Translations under genes and position numbers: made by a program
The notes under the pieces: generated by a model
What the model was told of the DNA's origin: nothing
The model's database searches: none
The model's input: only the letters and a program-made list of their open reading frames with translations
NCBI RefSeq assembly: GCF_023336905.1
Contig: NZ_JAMBLS010000011.1
Coordinates: forward strand, 27,876-91,875
Length of the DNA: 64,000 nt
Source of the DNA: Bacteroides sp. ET71
GTDB lineage: Bacteria; Bacteroidota; Bacteroidia; Bacteroidales; Bacteroidaceae
Reading direction: 5' to 3'
Shown: positions 36,444-46,093 of the stretch, one piece after another
Numbering within the stretch: the stretch's first letter is position 1
Layout of the letters: every line of letters begins with the position of its first letter

Positions 36444-36935
36444 TTATTTCCCGCTTACTTTAAAGCGCATTCTCCAGACTTTACGCTCTTCGTCCCAATC
36501 GTGGCTGATGATGCGGAACGTTCCGATTTCAGCCGTGTTCTCGACGTGCGCACCGATGCACAGGCATTCGTCGTAATCGCCCACGTGCACGATGCGCACT
36601 GTTTGTGAGGCTCCTTCCGGCAGTCGTTGCATATCAAAACGGTCTCGGGCTTCTTCTTGCGTGATAAATTCTGTGGTGACTGGCAAGTGTCGGCCGATAA
36701 CTTCGTTCACCGCCTCTTCCAGCCGCCGCACTTCTTCTTCCGTCGGGCAACGTTCTAAGGCATAATCCAGTTTACTTTTCTTCCTTTCAATGTGTGCCGA
36801 TACCGAGCGCCCGCATCCGAACAGCCGTATCATGGTTTGATTTACAATGTGTTCGCATGTGTGTGACGGCCGATGTTCTTCTTTATTATGTGCGTTCAGC
36901 ACTACATTTCCGCTTTCCAGATTCTCAGTATTCAT
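36444..36935 (-). CDS. AlaX-type tRNA editing protein
   Basis: A 163-residue free-standing editing domain related to the second additional domain of threonyl- and alanyl-tRNA synthetases, expected to hydrolyse mischarged Ser- or Gly-tRNA-Ala in trans. The zinc-binding motifs are HxxxH (HTCEH, residues about 25-29) and CxxxH (CIGAH, about 126-130). It converges with the acyltransferase gene, 2 bases apart, and has its own -7 element. The exact tRNA specificity (Ala or Thr) is not certain. Confidence 0.85.
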   Translation of the reverse strand: MNTENLESGNVVLNAHNKEEHRPSHTCEHIVNQTMIRLFGCGRSVSAHIERKKSKLDYALERCPTEEEVRRLEEAVNEVIGRHLPVTTEFITQEEARDRFDMQRLPEGASQTVRIVHVGDYDECLCIGAHVENTAEIGTFRIISHDWDEERKVWRMRFKVSGK

Positions 36936-36961
36936 GTCTTCCTATTTTTAGAATGATGTAG

Positions 36962-36970
36962 GCAAAGGTA
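36962..36970 (-). promoter_or_regulatory. -7 promoter element of the AlaX-type gene
   Basis: The minus strand reads TACCTTTGC, 27 bases before ATG 36935. Confidence 0.75.
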
Positions 36971-37131
36971 CAAAAGCCTCTACTTTTCGTCGGCACGGTT
37001 TATGCATATTTCACAAAAAAAGCATTTTTCCAATAAACAGTTATCCGATAATTCTGCGGATTGACTCTGCCAATTTCAGAAAAAGAATCTTATATCCCGA
37101 AATATAATAGCTCAATGTTAGATAAAAACTC

Positions 37132-37215
37132 TATCTTTAGGCTGGGGATGCACATCTTTAGCCTAGAGATGTATATCTTTAGCCTGAAGATGTACATCTC
37201 CAACCTGGAGATGAA
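37132..37215. repeat. Tandem array, 21-bp unit x 4 (second copy of the 29831 family)
   Basis: Units start at 37132, 37153, 37174 and 37195, with the core (T/C)ATCTTTAGCCTAGAGATG, the same consensus, period, copy number and orientation as 29831-29914. Each unit folds as ATCTTTAG/CTAGAGAT. It lies in the divergent gap between the AlaX-type gene and glycogen synthase (36936-37409). The rest of that gap holds the two promoters and a small AGCCC...GGGCT hairpin near 37287-37305; nothing else is recognisable. Confidence 0.92.
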
Positions 37216-37387
37216 GTTTGTCTTTCACTTCGGGAGTTTTAAGTAGCTTTTTCTGCTACTTTCCGTCTGCCTGCTCCAACTTTTCCAGCCCCTTTCCCAA
37301 GGGCTTTGTGGCGGGGGTGGGGAAAATTTCTTTTATGCCCTGAATCAGTTTTTTGTATTAAAAGACTATTTTTCAAAGAATAATGCC

Positions 37388-37396
37388 TACCTTTGC
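37388..37396 (+). promoter_or_regulatory. -7 promoter element of glycogen synthase
   Basis: TACCTTTGC lies 14 bases before ATG 37410. The short leader leaves ATG 37428 (MIEGFQTPDYVF) as an alternative start. Confidence 0.75.
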
Positions 37397-37409
37397 GCCA
37401 CATTTTTAA

Positions 37410-39089
37410 ATGAGTTTTATAACATATATGATAGAAGGATTTCAGACTCCCGATTATGTTTTTGCAGCCAGTTGGGAGGTGTGTAACAAAGTTGGCGGTA
37501 TATATACCGTGTTGTCTACACAAGCCAATACATTGCAAAGTAAGTTTCATGACCGCTTATTTTATATCGGTCCGGATATTTGGAAAGGAAAAGATAATCC
37601 TTTGTTTGAGGAGTCTGACAACTTGTGCGCCGCATGGCGTGAATATGCAACCGAGAAAGACGGCCTTCTTGTGCGAGTAGGACGTTGGAATGTCCCCGGG
37701 CGTCCTATTGTGATTTTGGTGGACTATCAGCCTTACTTCCCATACAAGAACGAAATCTATACAGACATGTGGAACCGTTTTCAGGTGGATTCATTGCATG
37801 CCTATGGTGATTATGATGATTCATCCATGTTTGCGTATGCCACAGGAAAGGTCGTGGAAAGCTTTTACCGTTTCAACTTGACGGAGACGGACAAGGTCGT
37901 CTTTCAGGCTCATGAATGGATGACAGGCATGGCTGCCCTTTACCTGCAAGCCACAGTGCCTGAGATAGCTACGGTATTCACTACACATGCCACTTCTATC
38001 GGGCGTTCCATCGCAGGCAACAACAAGCCTCTTTATGATTACCTCTTCGCATACAATGGCGACCAAATGGCTCAGGAACTGAATATGCAATCCAAACATT
38101 CCATAGAGAAGCAAACGGCACACTATGTGGATTGCTTTACTACGGTGAGCCAGATTACCAATAATGAATGTAAAGAACTGTTGGATAAGCCGGCTGATGC
38201 CATTCTGATGAATGGCTTCGAAGACGATTTCGTACCCAAAGGAGCCACGTATGCCGGGAAACGTAAGCGTGCACGTGTCTTGATGTTGCGGATTGCCAAT
38301 TGTTTGCTGGGCGAAGAGCTAGATGACGACGTGCTGATAATCGGTACCAGTGGCCGTTATGAATTCAAGAATAAAGGAATTGACGTATTCCTGGAGGCAT
38401 TGAACCGTTTGAATCGGGACAAAAACCTGCAAAAGAAAGTGCTGGCGCTTGTCAGCGTTCCTGGATGGGTAGGAGACCCTCGTGAGGATTTGCAACAGAG
38501 ATTGAAAAGCAAAGAGAAGTTTACTACTCCTCTGCAATGTCCGCTTATTACGCACTGGCTACATGATATGACGCATGACCAAGTGCTTGACATGCTGAAA
38601 TATTTGGACTTGAATAACCGACCGACCGACCGGGTGAAAGTTATTTTCGTGCCTTGCTATTTGGATGGTAAAGACGGCATTGTCAATAAAAACTATTACG
38701 ATGTCGTACCAGGCCTTGACCTGAGTGTCTATCCTTCTTATTATGAGCCCTGGGGCTATACTCCTTTGGAAAGCGTGGCATTTCATGTGCCGACCGTCAC
38801 CACCGATTTGGCCGGATTTGGCCTTTGGGTAAACAGCTTGCGTAATCAGCATGGCATAGAAGACGGTGTACAGGTGCTTCACCGCTCAGACTATAATTAT
38901 TCGGAAGTAGCTGATGGCGTGAAAGACACTATTTCGTTATTTTCAACTAAAACTAAAGAAGAAGTAAAAGAAATCCGCCGTCGTGCAGGACAAGTGGCAG
39001 AACAGGCTCTCTGGAAATATTTTATCCAGAATTATTATGATGCCTATGATATCGCCCTGCGTCATGCCATGAAACGGCTGTTAGGTTAA
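37410..39089 (+). CDS. Glycogen synthase, GT3 (animal/fungal type)
   Basis: A 559-residue retaining glycosyltransferase that extends alpha-1,4-glucan chains, belonging to family GT3 rather than the usual bacterial GT5 GlgA. The N-terminal motif YVFAASWEVCNKVGGIYTVLS is the donor-site glycine loop. TVFTTHATSIGRSIAGN and the C-terminal YPSYYEPWGYTPLESVAFHVPTVTTDLAGFG (with E-x7-E-like acidic pair) are diagnostic. It lacks the regulatory phosphorylation tails of eukaryotic enzymes. The donor (UDP- or ADP-glucose) is not certain. It is 33 bases upstream of the phosphorylase gene, forming a glycogen turnover pair. Confidence 0.92.
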   Translation: MSFITYMIEGFQTPDYVFAASWEVCNKVGGIYTVLSTQANTLQSKFHDRLFYIGPDIWKGKDNPLFEESDNLCAAWREYATEKDGLLVRVGRWNVPGRPIVILVDYQPYFPYKNEIYTDMWNRFQVDSLHAYGDYDDSSMFAYATGKVVESFYRFNLTETDKVVFQAHEWMTGMAALYLQATVPEIATVFTTHATSIGRSIAGNNKPLYDYLFAYNGDQMAQELNMQSKHSIEKQTAHYVDCFTTVSQITNNECKELLDKPADAILMNGFEDDFVPKGATYAGKRKRARVLMLRIANCLLGEELDDDVLIIGTSGRYEFKNKGIDVFLEALNRLNRDKNLQKKVLALVSVPGWVGDPREDLQQRLKSKEKFTTPLQCPLITHWLHDMTHDQVLDMLKYLDLNNRPTDRVKVIFVPCYLDGKDGIVNKNYYDVVPGLDLSVYPSYYEPWGYTPLESVAFHVPTVTTDLAGFGLWVNSLRNQHGIEDGVQVLHRSDYNYSEVADGVKDTISLFSTKTKEEVKEIRRRAGQVAEQALWKYFIQNYYDAYDIALRHAMKRLLG

Positions 39090-39122
39090 CAAAATCATAT
39101 TAATCACTCAAGTTATCATACA

Positions 39123-41687
39123 ATGAAGATTAAAGTTAGTAATGTAAACACTCCCAATTGGAAAGATGTGAATGTGAAATCTCACATTCCCGCTGAATTG
39201 GAGAAACTGTCAGAACTGGCTCGCAACATTTGGTGGGCATGGAATTACGAGGCTACCGAGTTGTTTAGAGACCTTGACCCTGCCCTGTGGAAAGAAGTGG
39301 GCCAAAACCCAGTTCTTCTATTGGAGCGTATGAGCTATGCCAAGCTTGAGGCATTGGCCAATGATAAAGTTATTTTGCGTCGCTTGGATGCTGTGTATTC
39401 TAAGTTCCGCAACTATATGGATGTAGAACCCGACAAAAAGCGTCCTTCCGTGGCATACTTCAGCATGGAGTATGGTTTGACTCATGTACTTAAGATATAT
39501 TCAGGTGGTTTGGGCGTATTGGCCGGTGACTATCTTAAAGAGGCTTCCGACAGCAATGTAGATATGTGTGGCGTGGGCTTCTTGTATCGTTATGGCTATT
39601 TTACGCAGACCCTTTCGATGGATGGTCAGCAGATTGCCAATTACGAGGCTCAGAATTTCGGTCAGTTGCCTATCGACCGCGTGTTAGATGAGAATGGGCA
39701 GCAGGTCATTGTCGACGTTCCCTACTTGGATTATTACGTGCATGCTTATGTATGGCGTGTGAATGTGGGCCGTATCTCTCTTTATTTGTTGGATACGGAT
39801 AATGAACTGAATAGCGAGTTCGACCGTCGCATTACTCACCAGCTTTATGGTGGCGATTGGGAGAACCGTTTGAAACAGGAAATCCTGTTGGGCATTGGCG
39901 GTATCTTGACATTGAAGAAATTGGGCATAAAGAAGGATATCTATCATTGCAACGAAGGCCATGCTGCATTGATTAACGTTCAGCGTATATGTGACTATGT
40001 GGCTGAAGGTTTGAGCTATGATCAAGCCATTGAATTGGTACGTGCCTCTTCTCTTTATACCGTCCATACACCTGTTCCTGCCGGTCATGACTATTTCGAC
40101 GAAGGTTTGTTTGGCAAATACATGGGTGGTTATCCACAACGTATGGGCATCAGTTGGGACGATCTGATGGATTTGGGCCGTAACAATCCGGGCGACAAGG
40201 GCGAGCGCTTCTGCATGTCTATTTTCGCTTGTAATACATCCCAGGAAGTTAACGGCGTAAGCTGGTTGCATGGAAAGGTTTCTCAGGAGATGTTTGCTCC
40301 CATCTGGAAAGGTTACTTCCCTGAAGAAATGCATGTGGGTTATGTGACAAATGGCGTACACTTCCCCACTTGGAGTGCTACTGAATGGAAACAGCTTTAT
40401 GCAGCTCATTTTGATGAGAACTTCTGGTTCGATCAGTCTAATCCTGAGTTCTGGAAGGCCATTTATGAAGTGTCTGACGAGGAAATTTGGAAGACACGTA
40501 TGCAGATGAAGAACAAACTGATAGACTACGTGCGCAAGTCTTATCGTGAAACTTGGTTGAAGAATCAAGGCGATCCCTCACGCATTGTATCTTTGCTGGA
40601 TAAGATTAATCCGAATGCGTTGTTGATAGGTTTTGGCCGCCGTTTTGCTACTTACAAGCGTGCCCATCTGTTGTTTACCGACTTAGACCGTCTGGCTAAG
40701 ATTGTGAACAATCCTGACTATCCCGTACAGTTCCTCTATACCGGTAAGGCTCATCCGCATGATGGTGCCGGACAGGGCTTGATTAAGAAGATTATCGAAA
40801 TCTCCCGTCGTCCTGAGTTCTTGGGTAAGATTATCTTCCTGGAGAATTACGACATGAAGTTGGCTCGCCGTCTTATTTCGGGTGTAGATATTTGGTTGAA
40901 CACACCGACTCGTCCGTTGGAAGCTTCCGGTACGTCTGGCGAAAAGGCTTTGATGAATGGTGTTGTAAACTTCTCCGTTTTGGATGGCTGGTGGCTGGAG
41001 GGCTATCGTGAAGGTGCCGGCTGGGCATTGACCGAAAAGCGTACTTATCAGAACCAGGAATATCAAGACCAGTTGGACGCTGCTACTATTTATAGTATTC
41101 TTGAACAAGAAATCCTGCCGCTGTACTACGCCCGCAACAAGAAGGGCTATTCCGAGGGCTGGGTTCGTACCATCAAGAACTCTATCGCGCAGATTGCACC
41201 GCATTACACGATGAAGCGTCAGTTGGACGATTACTACAAGAAGTTCTATACGAAGGAGGCTGAACGTTTCAAGATGTTGGCTGCCAATGGTTATGCCAAG
41301 GCGAAGGAAATAGCAGCTTGGAAGGAGCAGGTAGTCGAAAAATGGGATAGCATCGAGGTCGTTTCAAGCGAAAAGACTGAAGAGCTGCTGAAAGGTTCCA
41401 TCGAAAGCGGTAAGGAGTACACCATTACTTACGTCATCGACGAGAAGGGACTGGATGATGCCATCGGCCTGGAGTTGGTGACCACGCATACCGGTGAAGA
41501 CGGCAAGCAGCATGTCTATTCCGTAGAGCCGTTCCATGTGATTAAGAAAGAAGGCACTCTCTACACATTCCAGGTAAAACATAAGCTGGAAAATGCAGGC
41601 AGCTTCAAGGTGGCTTACCGGATGTTCCCGAAGAACAAAGATTTGCCCCATCGCCAAGATTTCTGCTACGTGCGCTGGTTCTATTAA
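39123..41687 (+). CDS. glgP: Alpha-glucan (glycogen) phosphorylase, GT35 with N-terminal DUF3417
   Basis: This PLP-dependent enzyme releases glucose 1-phosphate from storage glucan. It is 854 residues. The N-terminal DUF3417 region ([22 protein letters not shown]) identifies the compact bacterial/archaeal phosphorylase type. The catalytic domain has [25 protein letters not shown] and the PLP-lysine motif [14 protein letters not shown] (K608). About 130 extra C-terminal residues, after residue 720, look beta-rich and may bind glucan. A terminator follows at 41724. Confidence 0.94.
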   Translation: MKIKVSNVNTPNWKDVNVKSHIPAELEKLSELARNIWWAWNYEATELFRDLDPALWKEVGQNPVLLLERMSYAKLEALANDKVILRRLDAVYSKFRNYMDVEPDKKRPSVAYFSMEYGLTHVLKIYSGGLGVLAGDYLKEASDSNVDMCGVGFLYRYGYFTQTLSMDGQQIANYEAQNFGQLPIDRVLDENGQQVIVDVPYLDYYVHAYVWRVNVGRISLYLLDTDNELNSEFDRRITHQLYGGDWENRLKQEILLGIGGILTLKKLGIKKDIYHCNEGHAALINVQRICDYVAEGLSYDQAIELVRASSLYTVHTPVPAGHDYFDEGLFGKYMGGYPQRMGISWDDLMDLGRNNPGDKGERFCMSIFACNTSQEVNGVSWLHGKVSQEMFAPIWKGYFPEEMHVGYVTNGVHFPTWSATEWKQLYAAHFDENFWFDQSNPEFWKAIYEVSDEEIWKTRMQMKNKLIDYVRKSYRETWLKNQGDPSRIVSLLDKINPNALLIGFGRRFATYKRAHLLFTDLDRLAKIVNNPDYPVQFLYTGKAHPHDGAGQGLIKKIIEISRRPEFLGKIIFLENYDMKLARRLISGVDIWLNTPTRPLEASGTSGEKALMNGVVNFSVLDGWWLEGYREGAGWALTEKRTYQNQEYQDQLDAATIYSILEQEILPLYYARNKKGYSEGWVRTIKNSIAQIAPHYTMKRQLDDYYKKFYTKEAERFKMLAANGYAKAKEIAAWKEQVVEKWDSIEVVSSEKTEELLKGSIESGKEYTITYVIDEKGLDDAIGLELVTTHTGEDGKQHVYSVEPFHVIKKEGTLYTFQVKHKLENAGSFKVAYRMFPKNKDLPHRQDFCYVRWFY

Positions 41688-41723
41688 ATGAGCCTTGCCC
41701 ACACAGGGCGGAGACATACTGAA

Positions 41724-41762
41724 AAGAGGTTTCGTGCATCGCCACGAAACCTCTTCTTTTTT
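41724..41762 (+). terminator. Intrinsic terminator after glgP
   Basis: A perfect 13-bp stem (AAGAGGTTTCGTG 41724-41736 with its complement 41743-41755), a six-base loop and a T-run. Confidence 0.92.
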
Positions 41763-41839
41763 GTCTCCATCGGGAGGATATTAGCATTTGTTTGTAATTA
41801 GGTCATCCTGTTAACATCTGTTCACTCTTGCACTAACAG

Positions 41840-41930
41840 TTAGTGTAGGGTGGACGATGGTTTAGTCTAGGGCAGACTAGGTTTTAGTCCGGGGCCAGAC
41901 GATGGCTTAGTCCGGGGCGGACCGGACAGG
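41840..41930. repeat. Tandem array, 22-23-bp unit x 4
   Basis: TTAGT starts at 41840, 41862, 41884 and 41907. The second unit is the palindrome TAGTCT-AGGGC-AGACTA, and the fourth GTCCG-GGG-CGGAC, so bases change in compensating pairs between units while the fold is kept. The array sits between the convergent glgP and DUF6064 genes. Confidence 0.8.
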
Positions 41931-41965
41931 CGTTTGGGAGGGAGGATGTCATGCGGCGCCTCGCC

Positions 41966-42691
41966 TTATGGGTTCAACAATCCGTGCAGCAAGGTGATGC
42001 TCAATGCCACGCCGATGACAGCACATATCACGATGAGGAAGCCGTTCATGAAGCGTGCGCTGGGTTTGGTCTCTTTGTGCAAGTTCTGGTCGAAATAGTT
42101 CTTGAAGAACAAGTAGATGGCCGGCACGGTAGAGGCGGCTAGCAAGGTGTCTTCCGGAATCTGGTAGACATAAATCTTGGAAAAAGAAATCAGCGCCCAG
42201 TGGCATAGGAAGAGGATGATGAGCAGGTTTACCTTACGTGAAAAGCCTAACAGCAAGCCGATGGTGAATACGGCCACTGAACAAGGCATGACCGTGGTAG
42301 TCATCATGGGAAACTCCATGCCACGTGCCCATGACAGCAACGGATACAGGAAAGGCATGGCATAGAGCAAAGCCACGAGGTAACGATGCTTCAGATTGCG
42401 TTCAAAGGTAGTATATCCCGTTACAAGATCCCACAGCCAGATAAGCGCCAGAATCCCCCAGAAGATAGCTAAAATGTAGTGATAACTGCGCATTCCGCCG
42501 TAAACCATGTAATATACGCCTGCTATCCATCCGTTTAAGAAAACCATATAAGCTTTCATCACACATTTAGTGGCTTTAGTCGGCCGTATGTAGAGTAATG
42601 TGGTCAGGGCTATGCCCGCTAATGTAATGGCGAGCTGTACCACCCATGTGTTCTCGTTGTATCGTGCAATTGTTTCCCAAAATATTTCCAT
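41966..42691 (-). CDS. DUF6064-like integral membrane protein
   Basis: A 241-residue protein with about seven hydrophobic helices (for example LAITLAGIALTTLLY, YHYILAIFWGILALIWLW, FLIVICAVIGVALSITLL) and few polar loops. It resembles the DUF6064 family of small membrane proteins, whose function is unknown. It may share a transcript with the ThrE genes upstream on the same strand (53-base gap). No catalytic motif is visible. Confidence 0.7.
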   Translation of the reverse strand: MEIFWETIARYNENTWVVQLAITLAGIALTTLLYIRPTKATKCVMKAYMVFLNGWIAGVYYMVYGGMRSYHYILAIFWGILALIWLWDLVTGYTTFERNLKHRYLVALLYAMPFLYPLLSWARGMEFPMMTTTVMPCSVAVFTIGLLLGFSRKVNLLIILFLCHWALISFSKIYVYQIPEDTLLAASTVPAIYLFFKNYFDQNLHKETKPSARFMNGFLIVICAVIGVALSITLLHGLLNP

Positions 42692-42744
42692 TGTTATTTT
42701 CTTTTTGTTGTTGATTCTTTCTTATGTCGCAATGCCTGCCTCTC

Positions 42745-43233
42745 CTATTTCTGTCTGCGTGTCATCGAGAAAGCACGCTTGATGAAGAGGAACAGCGGGA
42801 AAGTGGCGCCCACCGCCAGCATGAAGATAACACTGCATGTCACCAGTCCATTCGTAAAAATGTCCTGTATGTAGCCTTGCAGTGCTTCCGGTTTATTCAG
42901 ATTCTGCATAAACATGATAAGCGCAAACACTGTCTTATAGGCATACATGCCTGGAATCATGGGCAGCAGGGCGGGGATGTAAAGCACTGTCATGGGGCAG
43001 AGAATACGTTTGCCCAGCAGCAGGCTGCCCATTCCGATGGTGAACGAGGCGCAGAGCGAAGCGGTCGAAATGTCTATTCCCAGATAAGTCATCAGGCAAA
43101 ACCGCAGGGCATGGCCCACGGCAGCCAGTAAAGCAATGGAAGGGAAGGCACGCAAGGGTGGGTCTGATATAGCTCCGAACCCGATAGCAGCTATGGCAGC
43201 AAAGATACCGTCAGTAAGAATGTCTGTAATCAT
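42745..43233 (-). CDS. Threonine/serine exporter, ThrE C-terminal-type subunit (DUF3815)
   Basis: A 162-residue membrane protein with four or five helices (AAIAAIGFGAISDPPLRAF, LPMIPGMYAYKTVFALIMF). It corresponds to the C-terminal half of the ThrE threonine/serine exporter. In this organism the two halves are separate adjacent genes: this one follows the DUF1212 subunit by 18 bases. The two are expected to act as one complex in the inner membrane. Substrate by family: small hydroxylated amino acids. Confidence 0.85.
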   Translation of the reverse strand: MITDILTDGIFAAIAAIGFGAISDPPLRAFPSIALLAAVGHALRFCLMTYLGIDISTASLCASFTIGMGSLLLGKRILCPMTVLYIPALLPMIPGMYAYKTVFALIMFMQNLNKPEALQGYIQDIFTNGLVTCSVIFMLAVGATFPLFLFIKRAFSMTRRQK

Positions 43234-43251
43234 ATTTTGATTCCTGTTTGT

Positions 43252-44019
43252 TTAGAGTAAACTGTTTCGTACCAGCATGAGTGTGCAGGACAGCCCCACG
43301 GCTATGCACAATACCAGCAACAGCGCATGTATCAGACGACTGCAGCCGGTGTTGATGTATCCTTCTACAATGTCGATGACACCATTCAGCAGAGGAACCC
43401 CCGGCACCAGGAAAAGCACGCTGGTGGCAATGGCTATTTCGGATGTCGTGTCCAGCGCCAAGGCCGATGAGGCAACCAATGAAGCAATCAATGCCGAAAC
43501 GACGAAAACGATGTAATGGTTGATGTGCTTCCGCTGCATCAGTTGCCGCATGTAGAACCCGATGAGTGTGGCCGAGAATACGATGCCGCGCGACGTCCAG
43601 TCTCCGCCGAACAATGCGCAAAACGAAGCATTGGCAAAGGCTGCCAGAAAGAGCGTGCAAAAAGGGTCCATTTTAGGATGTGCGATGATTTCCGCATATC
43701 TTTCGCGCAAGGTGGGCAAGGAGAGGTGTTGGTCGTGCGCATCCCAACTGAGGGCGCTTAACTCTGCGTTCAATTCGAAACTGATGGGAAAGGCCGGGAT
43801 AGAGGCCATTTCGTTATACACTTCGCGGCTGTCCGTATCCCGTACGTTGACCAGAAGATTGTTCTGCATGACGCATACGTTGGTTTCTACGTTCAGCGAG
43901 TGGCCTATGCGGCAGGTATTTCGCACTACGCGGGAGGTGTGTACACCCGAACCCATCAGCCGGTTGGCATATTCCAACAAGAAGTGGGTGATGTCTTTTA
44001 ATTCGTCGGTTGAATACAT
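43252..44019 (-). CDS. Threonine/serine exporter, ThrE N-terminal-type subunit (DUF1212)
   Basis: A 255-residue protein from ATG 44019 with an N-terminal cytoplasmic hydrolase-like region (YANRLMGSGVHTSRVVRNTCRIG, family motif GxxxxRVE-like). Five helices from about residue 105 onward follow (PFCTLFLAAFANASFCALFGGD). It pairs with the DUF3815 subunit downstream. The frame is open to 44082, but a -7 element at 44059-44067 (minus strand TACCTTTGC) excludes that extension. Confidence 0.87.
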   Translation of the reverse strand: MYSTDELKDITHFLLEYANRLMGSGVHTSRVVRNTCRIGHSLNVETNVCVMQNNLLVNVRDTDSREVYNEMASIPAFPISFELNAELSALSWDAHDQHLSLPTLRERYAEIIAHPKMDPFCTLFLAAFANASFCALFGGDWTSRGIVFSATLIGFYMRQLMQRKHINHYIVFVVSALIASLVASSALALDTTSEIAIATSVLFLVPGVPLLNGVIDIVEGYINTGCSRLIHALLLVLCIAVGLSCTLMLVRNSLL

Positions 44020-44058
44020 GTCAAAGCTCGTTTTTATGAGTTGTCCTGGAAAACGGGC

Positions 44059-44067
44059 GCAAAGGTA
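44059..44067 (-). promoter_or_regulatory. -7 promoter element of the ThrE pair
   Basis: The minus strand reads TACCTTTGC, 40 bases before ATG 44019. Confidence 0.75.
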
Positions 44068-44108
44068 AGCTTTTTTAGGCAAATACGGGGATAGGAAGCA
44101 GAGATTTT

Positions 44109-45761
44109 CTAATCGCTCATGGCTTTGAAGACGGGCTGTGCTACCTGCATTTCCGATTCATAGCCATACCAGTATCCTTGCGTGCCTTCGTCGTCCGTGG
44201 GTAGGAAACAGAGGCGCAGGCTGGGTTTGTATGTTCCTTTCAATACTTTCCAATGTTCTGGGGGGACGATATGTTTCGTCCTGACGCGTTCGGCTGGGCT
44301 TTTTTTCAGAGAGAGACCGGCTTCTATCCAGGCCTGGGTGACCGAGCCGACGAAAGCAGGGTAGTGTTTTTGACAGAATCCGTACAGCAAGATACCTCGG
44401 TGTTCCAGGCTGAGCGGTTGGTCGATGACGTTCCGCTGCGTCAAGTCGTCAAGGAAGCATGGCAGGAAATCGCTGTCATGCAGGATAAGCTGTCGGGTCA
44501 CTTCCTGCCAGGCGGCGGTGTTGTAGTATCCGTCCAGCAAGCGTGACAGCAGGCGGGCTGTTTGCAGTTCGGCGGGCGACAGGTCGTGCGTCTTCAGTAC
44601 TTCATAAGGGGGGAGTGGCGAATAGCAGATGCCCAGTTCGGTGGCTTGGTTACGCATGGCGGTGCCGGGCAGTACTTTCAGTGATTCCAGTTGTATTTCT
44701 CCGGCGCGGTAGCCGGCCAGTGTGCGCACGTCGTCGAAAATTTGCGAAAGGCGGTAGTGGGGTAGTCCGGCGATGAGGTCGGCGTGCGTCACTAGGTGGG
44801 GCAGCGAGCAGAGAAAATGCAGTCCGTCGAGCGAAGTCTGCAAATCTCCTTTTCGTCGGCAGGCGCGTAGAACATCGTCGTGCAGACTTTGGATGCCGGC
44901 TTCCAGGTGGAGCAACCCGGCGGGTATTTCTTCCTTCAGTAAGGCTTTCAGTTCATCGTTCAGCAGAGCCGGGTGTATTTCTAAGTGAAAGCGCAGGTCG
45001 GGGTGGAATGTACGGAACAGGCGTAGCAGTTCGCGGGCGCGGGTAGCGTTGTAGTTGAAAGTGCGGTCCAGCACCCGCACGTCGCGGATGCCGTGTCGGC
45101 GGATGTTTTCCAGCCTTTCACGGATGTCTGCCAGCGGCAGGGTGCGTACGGGTTTTTCACCTCCGCTCACACAGAAGGCGCACGTGTTGAAACAGCCGCG
45201 CGTAGTCTCCAGTTGCACAAAAGGCTTGTCCCAGTTGAAGAAGGGGCTGGCTTCGGGCGGGACAAGTTGTTCGAAACGGGCGACACGGGCCGTACCGTTG
45301 TCTATGTATGCCCCACCGGGCGATTCCAAGTAGCACAGTCCGTCGACATTTCGCCATGCCTCTTTCTGTGTTCGACAGGCCATCCATTGTGGGAAACTTT
45401 CTTCTCCTTCCCCGCGGAAGATGGCGTCCACGTAAGGATGCTGCCGCAGGTAGGCTTCGTTGTCGCCCAGAAATTCCGGTCCGCCCAGCACCAATTGGCA
45501 GTGGGGGAGCAGCGCCTTGGCCCGTGACGCGATGTGCAGCAAGGCCTCGTGGTTGAAGAGCCAGGCCGTGGCGGCGAGGATGTCGGGGCGGTGGCGGAAG
45601 ATTTTTTCCACCGTGGAACCCGGATTTTCGTTGACAGTGGCCGACACCACTTGCCATTCCACATCTGCCCGGTCCATCATCTGGGCATGCAGGGCCGGCA
45701 AGGCCAGTGAAGCGTGGGCATACGAGCAGTTCAAATCTATCCAGAGAATCTTTGTCTTCAT
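44109..45761 (-). CDS. B12-binding-domain radical SAM protein (DUF4080-type)
   Basis: A 550-residue protein. The N-terminal 130 residues form a cobalamin-binding-type Rossmann domain (KILWIDLNCSYAHASLALPALHA, LVLGGPEFLGD). The radical SAM barrel follows, with the cluster motif CxxxCxxC at C190, C194 and C197 (TTRGCFNTCAFC). A C-terminal DUF4080-like region (about 370-550) completes it. The family is related to MiaB-like and B12-dependent methylthiolating or methylating enzymes, but the substrate is unknown. It is a single gene transcribed away from the NlpC/P60 gene. Confidence 0.85.
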   Translation of the reverse strand: MKTKILWIDLNCSYAHASLALPALHAQMMDRADVEWQVVSATVNENPGSTVEKIFRHRPDILAATAWLFNHEALLHIASRAKALLPHCQLVLGGPEFLGDNEAYLRQHPYVDAIFRGEGEESFPQWMACRTQKEAWRNVDGLCYLESPGGAYIDNGTARVARFEQLVPPEASPFFNWDKPFVQLETTRGCFNTCAFCVSGGEKPVRTLPLADIRERLENIRRHGIRDVRVLDRTFNYNATRARELLRLFRTFHPDLRFHLEIHPALLNDELKALLKEEIPAGLLHLEAGIQSLHDDVLRACRRKGDLQTSLDGLHFLCSLPHLVTHADLIAGLPHYRLSQIFDDVRTLAGYRAGEIQLESLKVLPGTAMRNQATELGICYSPLPPYEVLKTHDLSPAELQTARLLSRLLDGYYNTAAWQEVTRQLILHDSDFLPCFLDDLTQRNVIDQPLSLEHRGILLYGFCQKHYPAFVGSVTQAWIEAGLSLKKSPAERVRTKHIVPPEHWKVLKGTYKPSLRLCFLPTDDEGTQGYWYGYESEMQVAQPVFKAMSD

Positions 45762-45915
45762 TCCAATGTTTTTTGTTGTCCGGTTTTCATTCGTTTCTTC
45801 CGTAGTTTCAGTCTTTATGAGGGGCGTAAACGGCGTATTCTACCTCAGCAGGAAACGAAAGTACGAAAAAACATCGGATTTTACCTTGCCTGTAAAAGAA
45901 AAATGGCTAGAAACG

Positions 45916-45998
45916 TTGAATCTTGCTTCAAATCGTTCGACGAGAAGCTGGAGACATTGATTCTTATTCCAAATCGTCCGACAGGAAGGTGCTGATGA
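45916..45998. repeat. Two-copy 41-bp repeat with palindromic sub-units
   Basis: TTGA(A/T)TCTT...CAAATCGT.CGAC occurs at 45916 and again at 45957, 41 bases apart, with about three quarters identity. The halves contain small palindromes (TTGAA-TCTTGC-TTCAA; TCGT-TCG-ACGA), so this may be a decayed array with a period near 20.5 bp. It lies in the divergent gap 45762-46093. That gap also contains an inverted repeat AAGTTTTTCTT / AAGAAAAAAGTT (about 46019-46062) and no clear gene. Confidence 0.5.
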
Positions 45999-46093
45999 GG
46001 TATTTTCGGTGCCCGGACAAGTTTTTCTTCCTGCCGATGCCGGGCGATAAGAAAAAAGTTGTAGTTTTGAAGCCCTATTCCAATGAATCGAAC

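Noticed and set aside
37061-37246. A 61-codon plus-strand frame through the 21-bp array (and a similar one at 29808-30020)
   Set aside because: The 21-base period preserves the frame by itself. The similar peptides at both loci come from the shared DNA repeat, and the placement before other promoters argues against genes.
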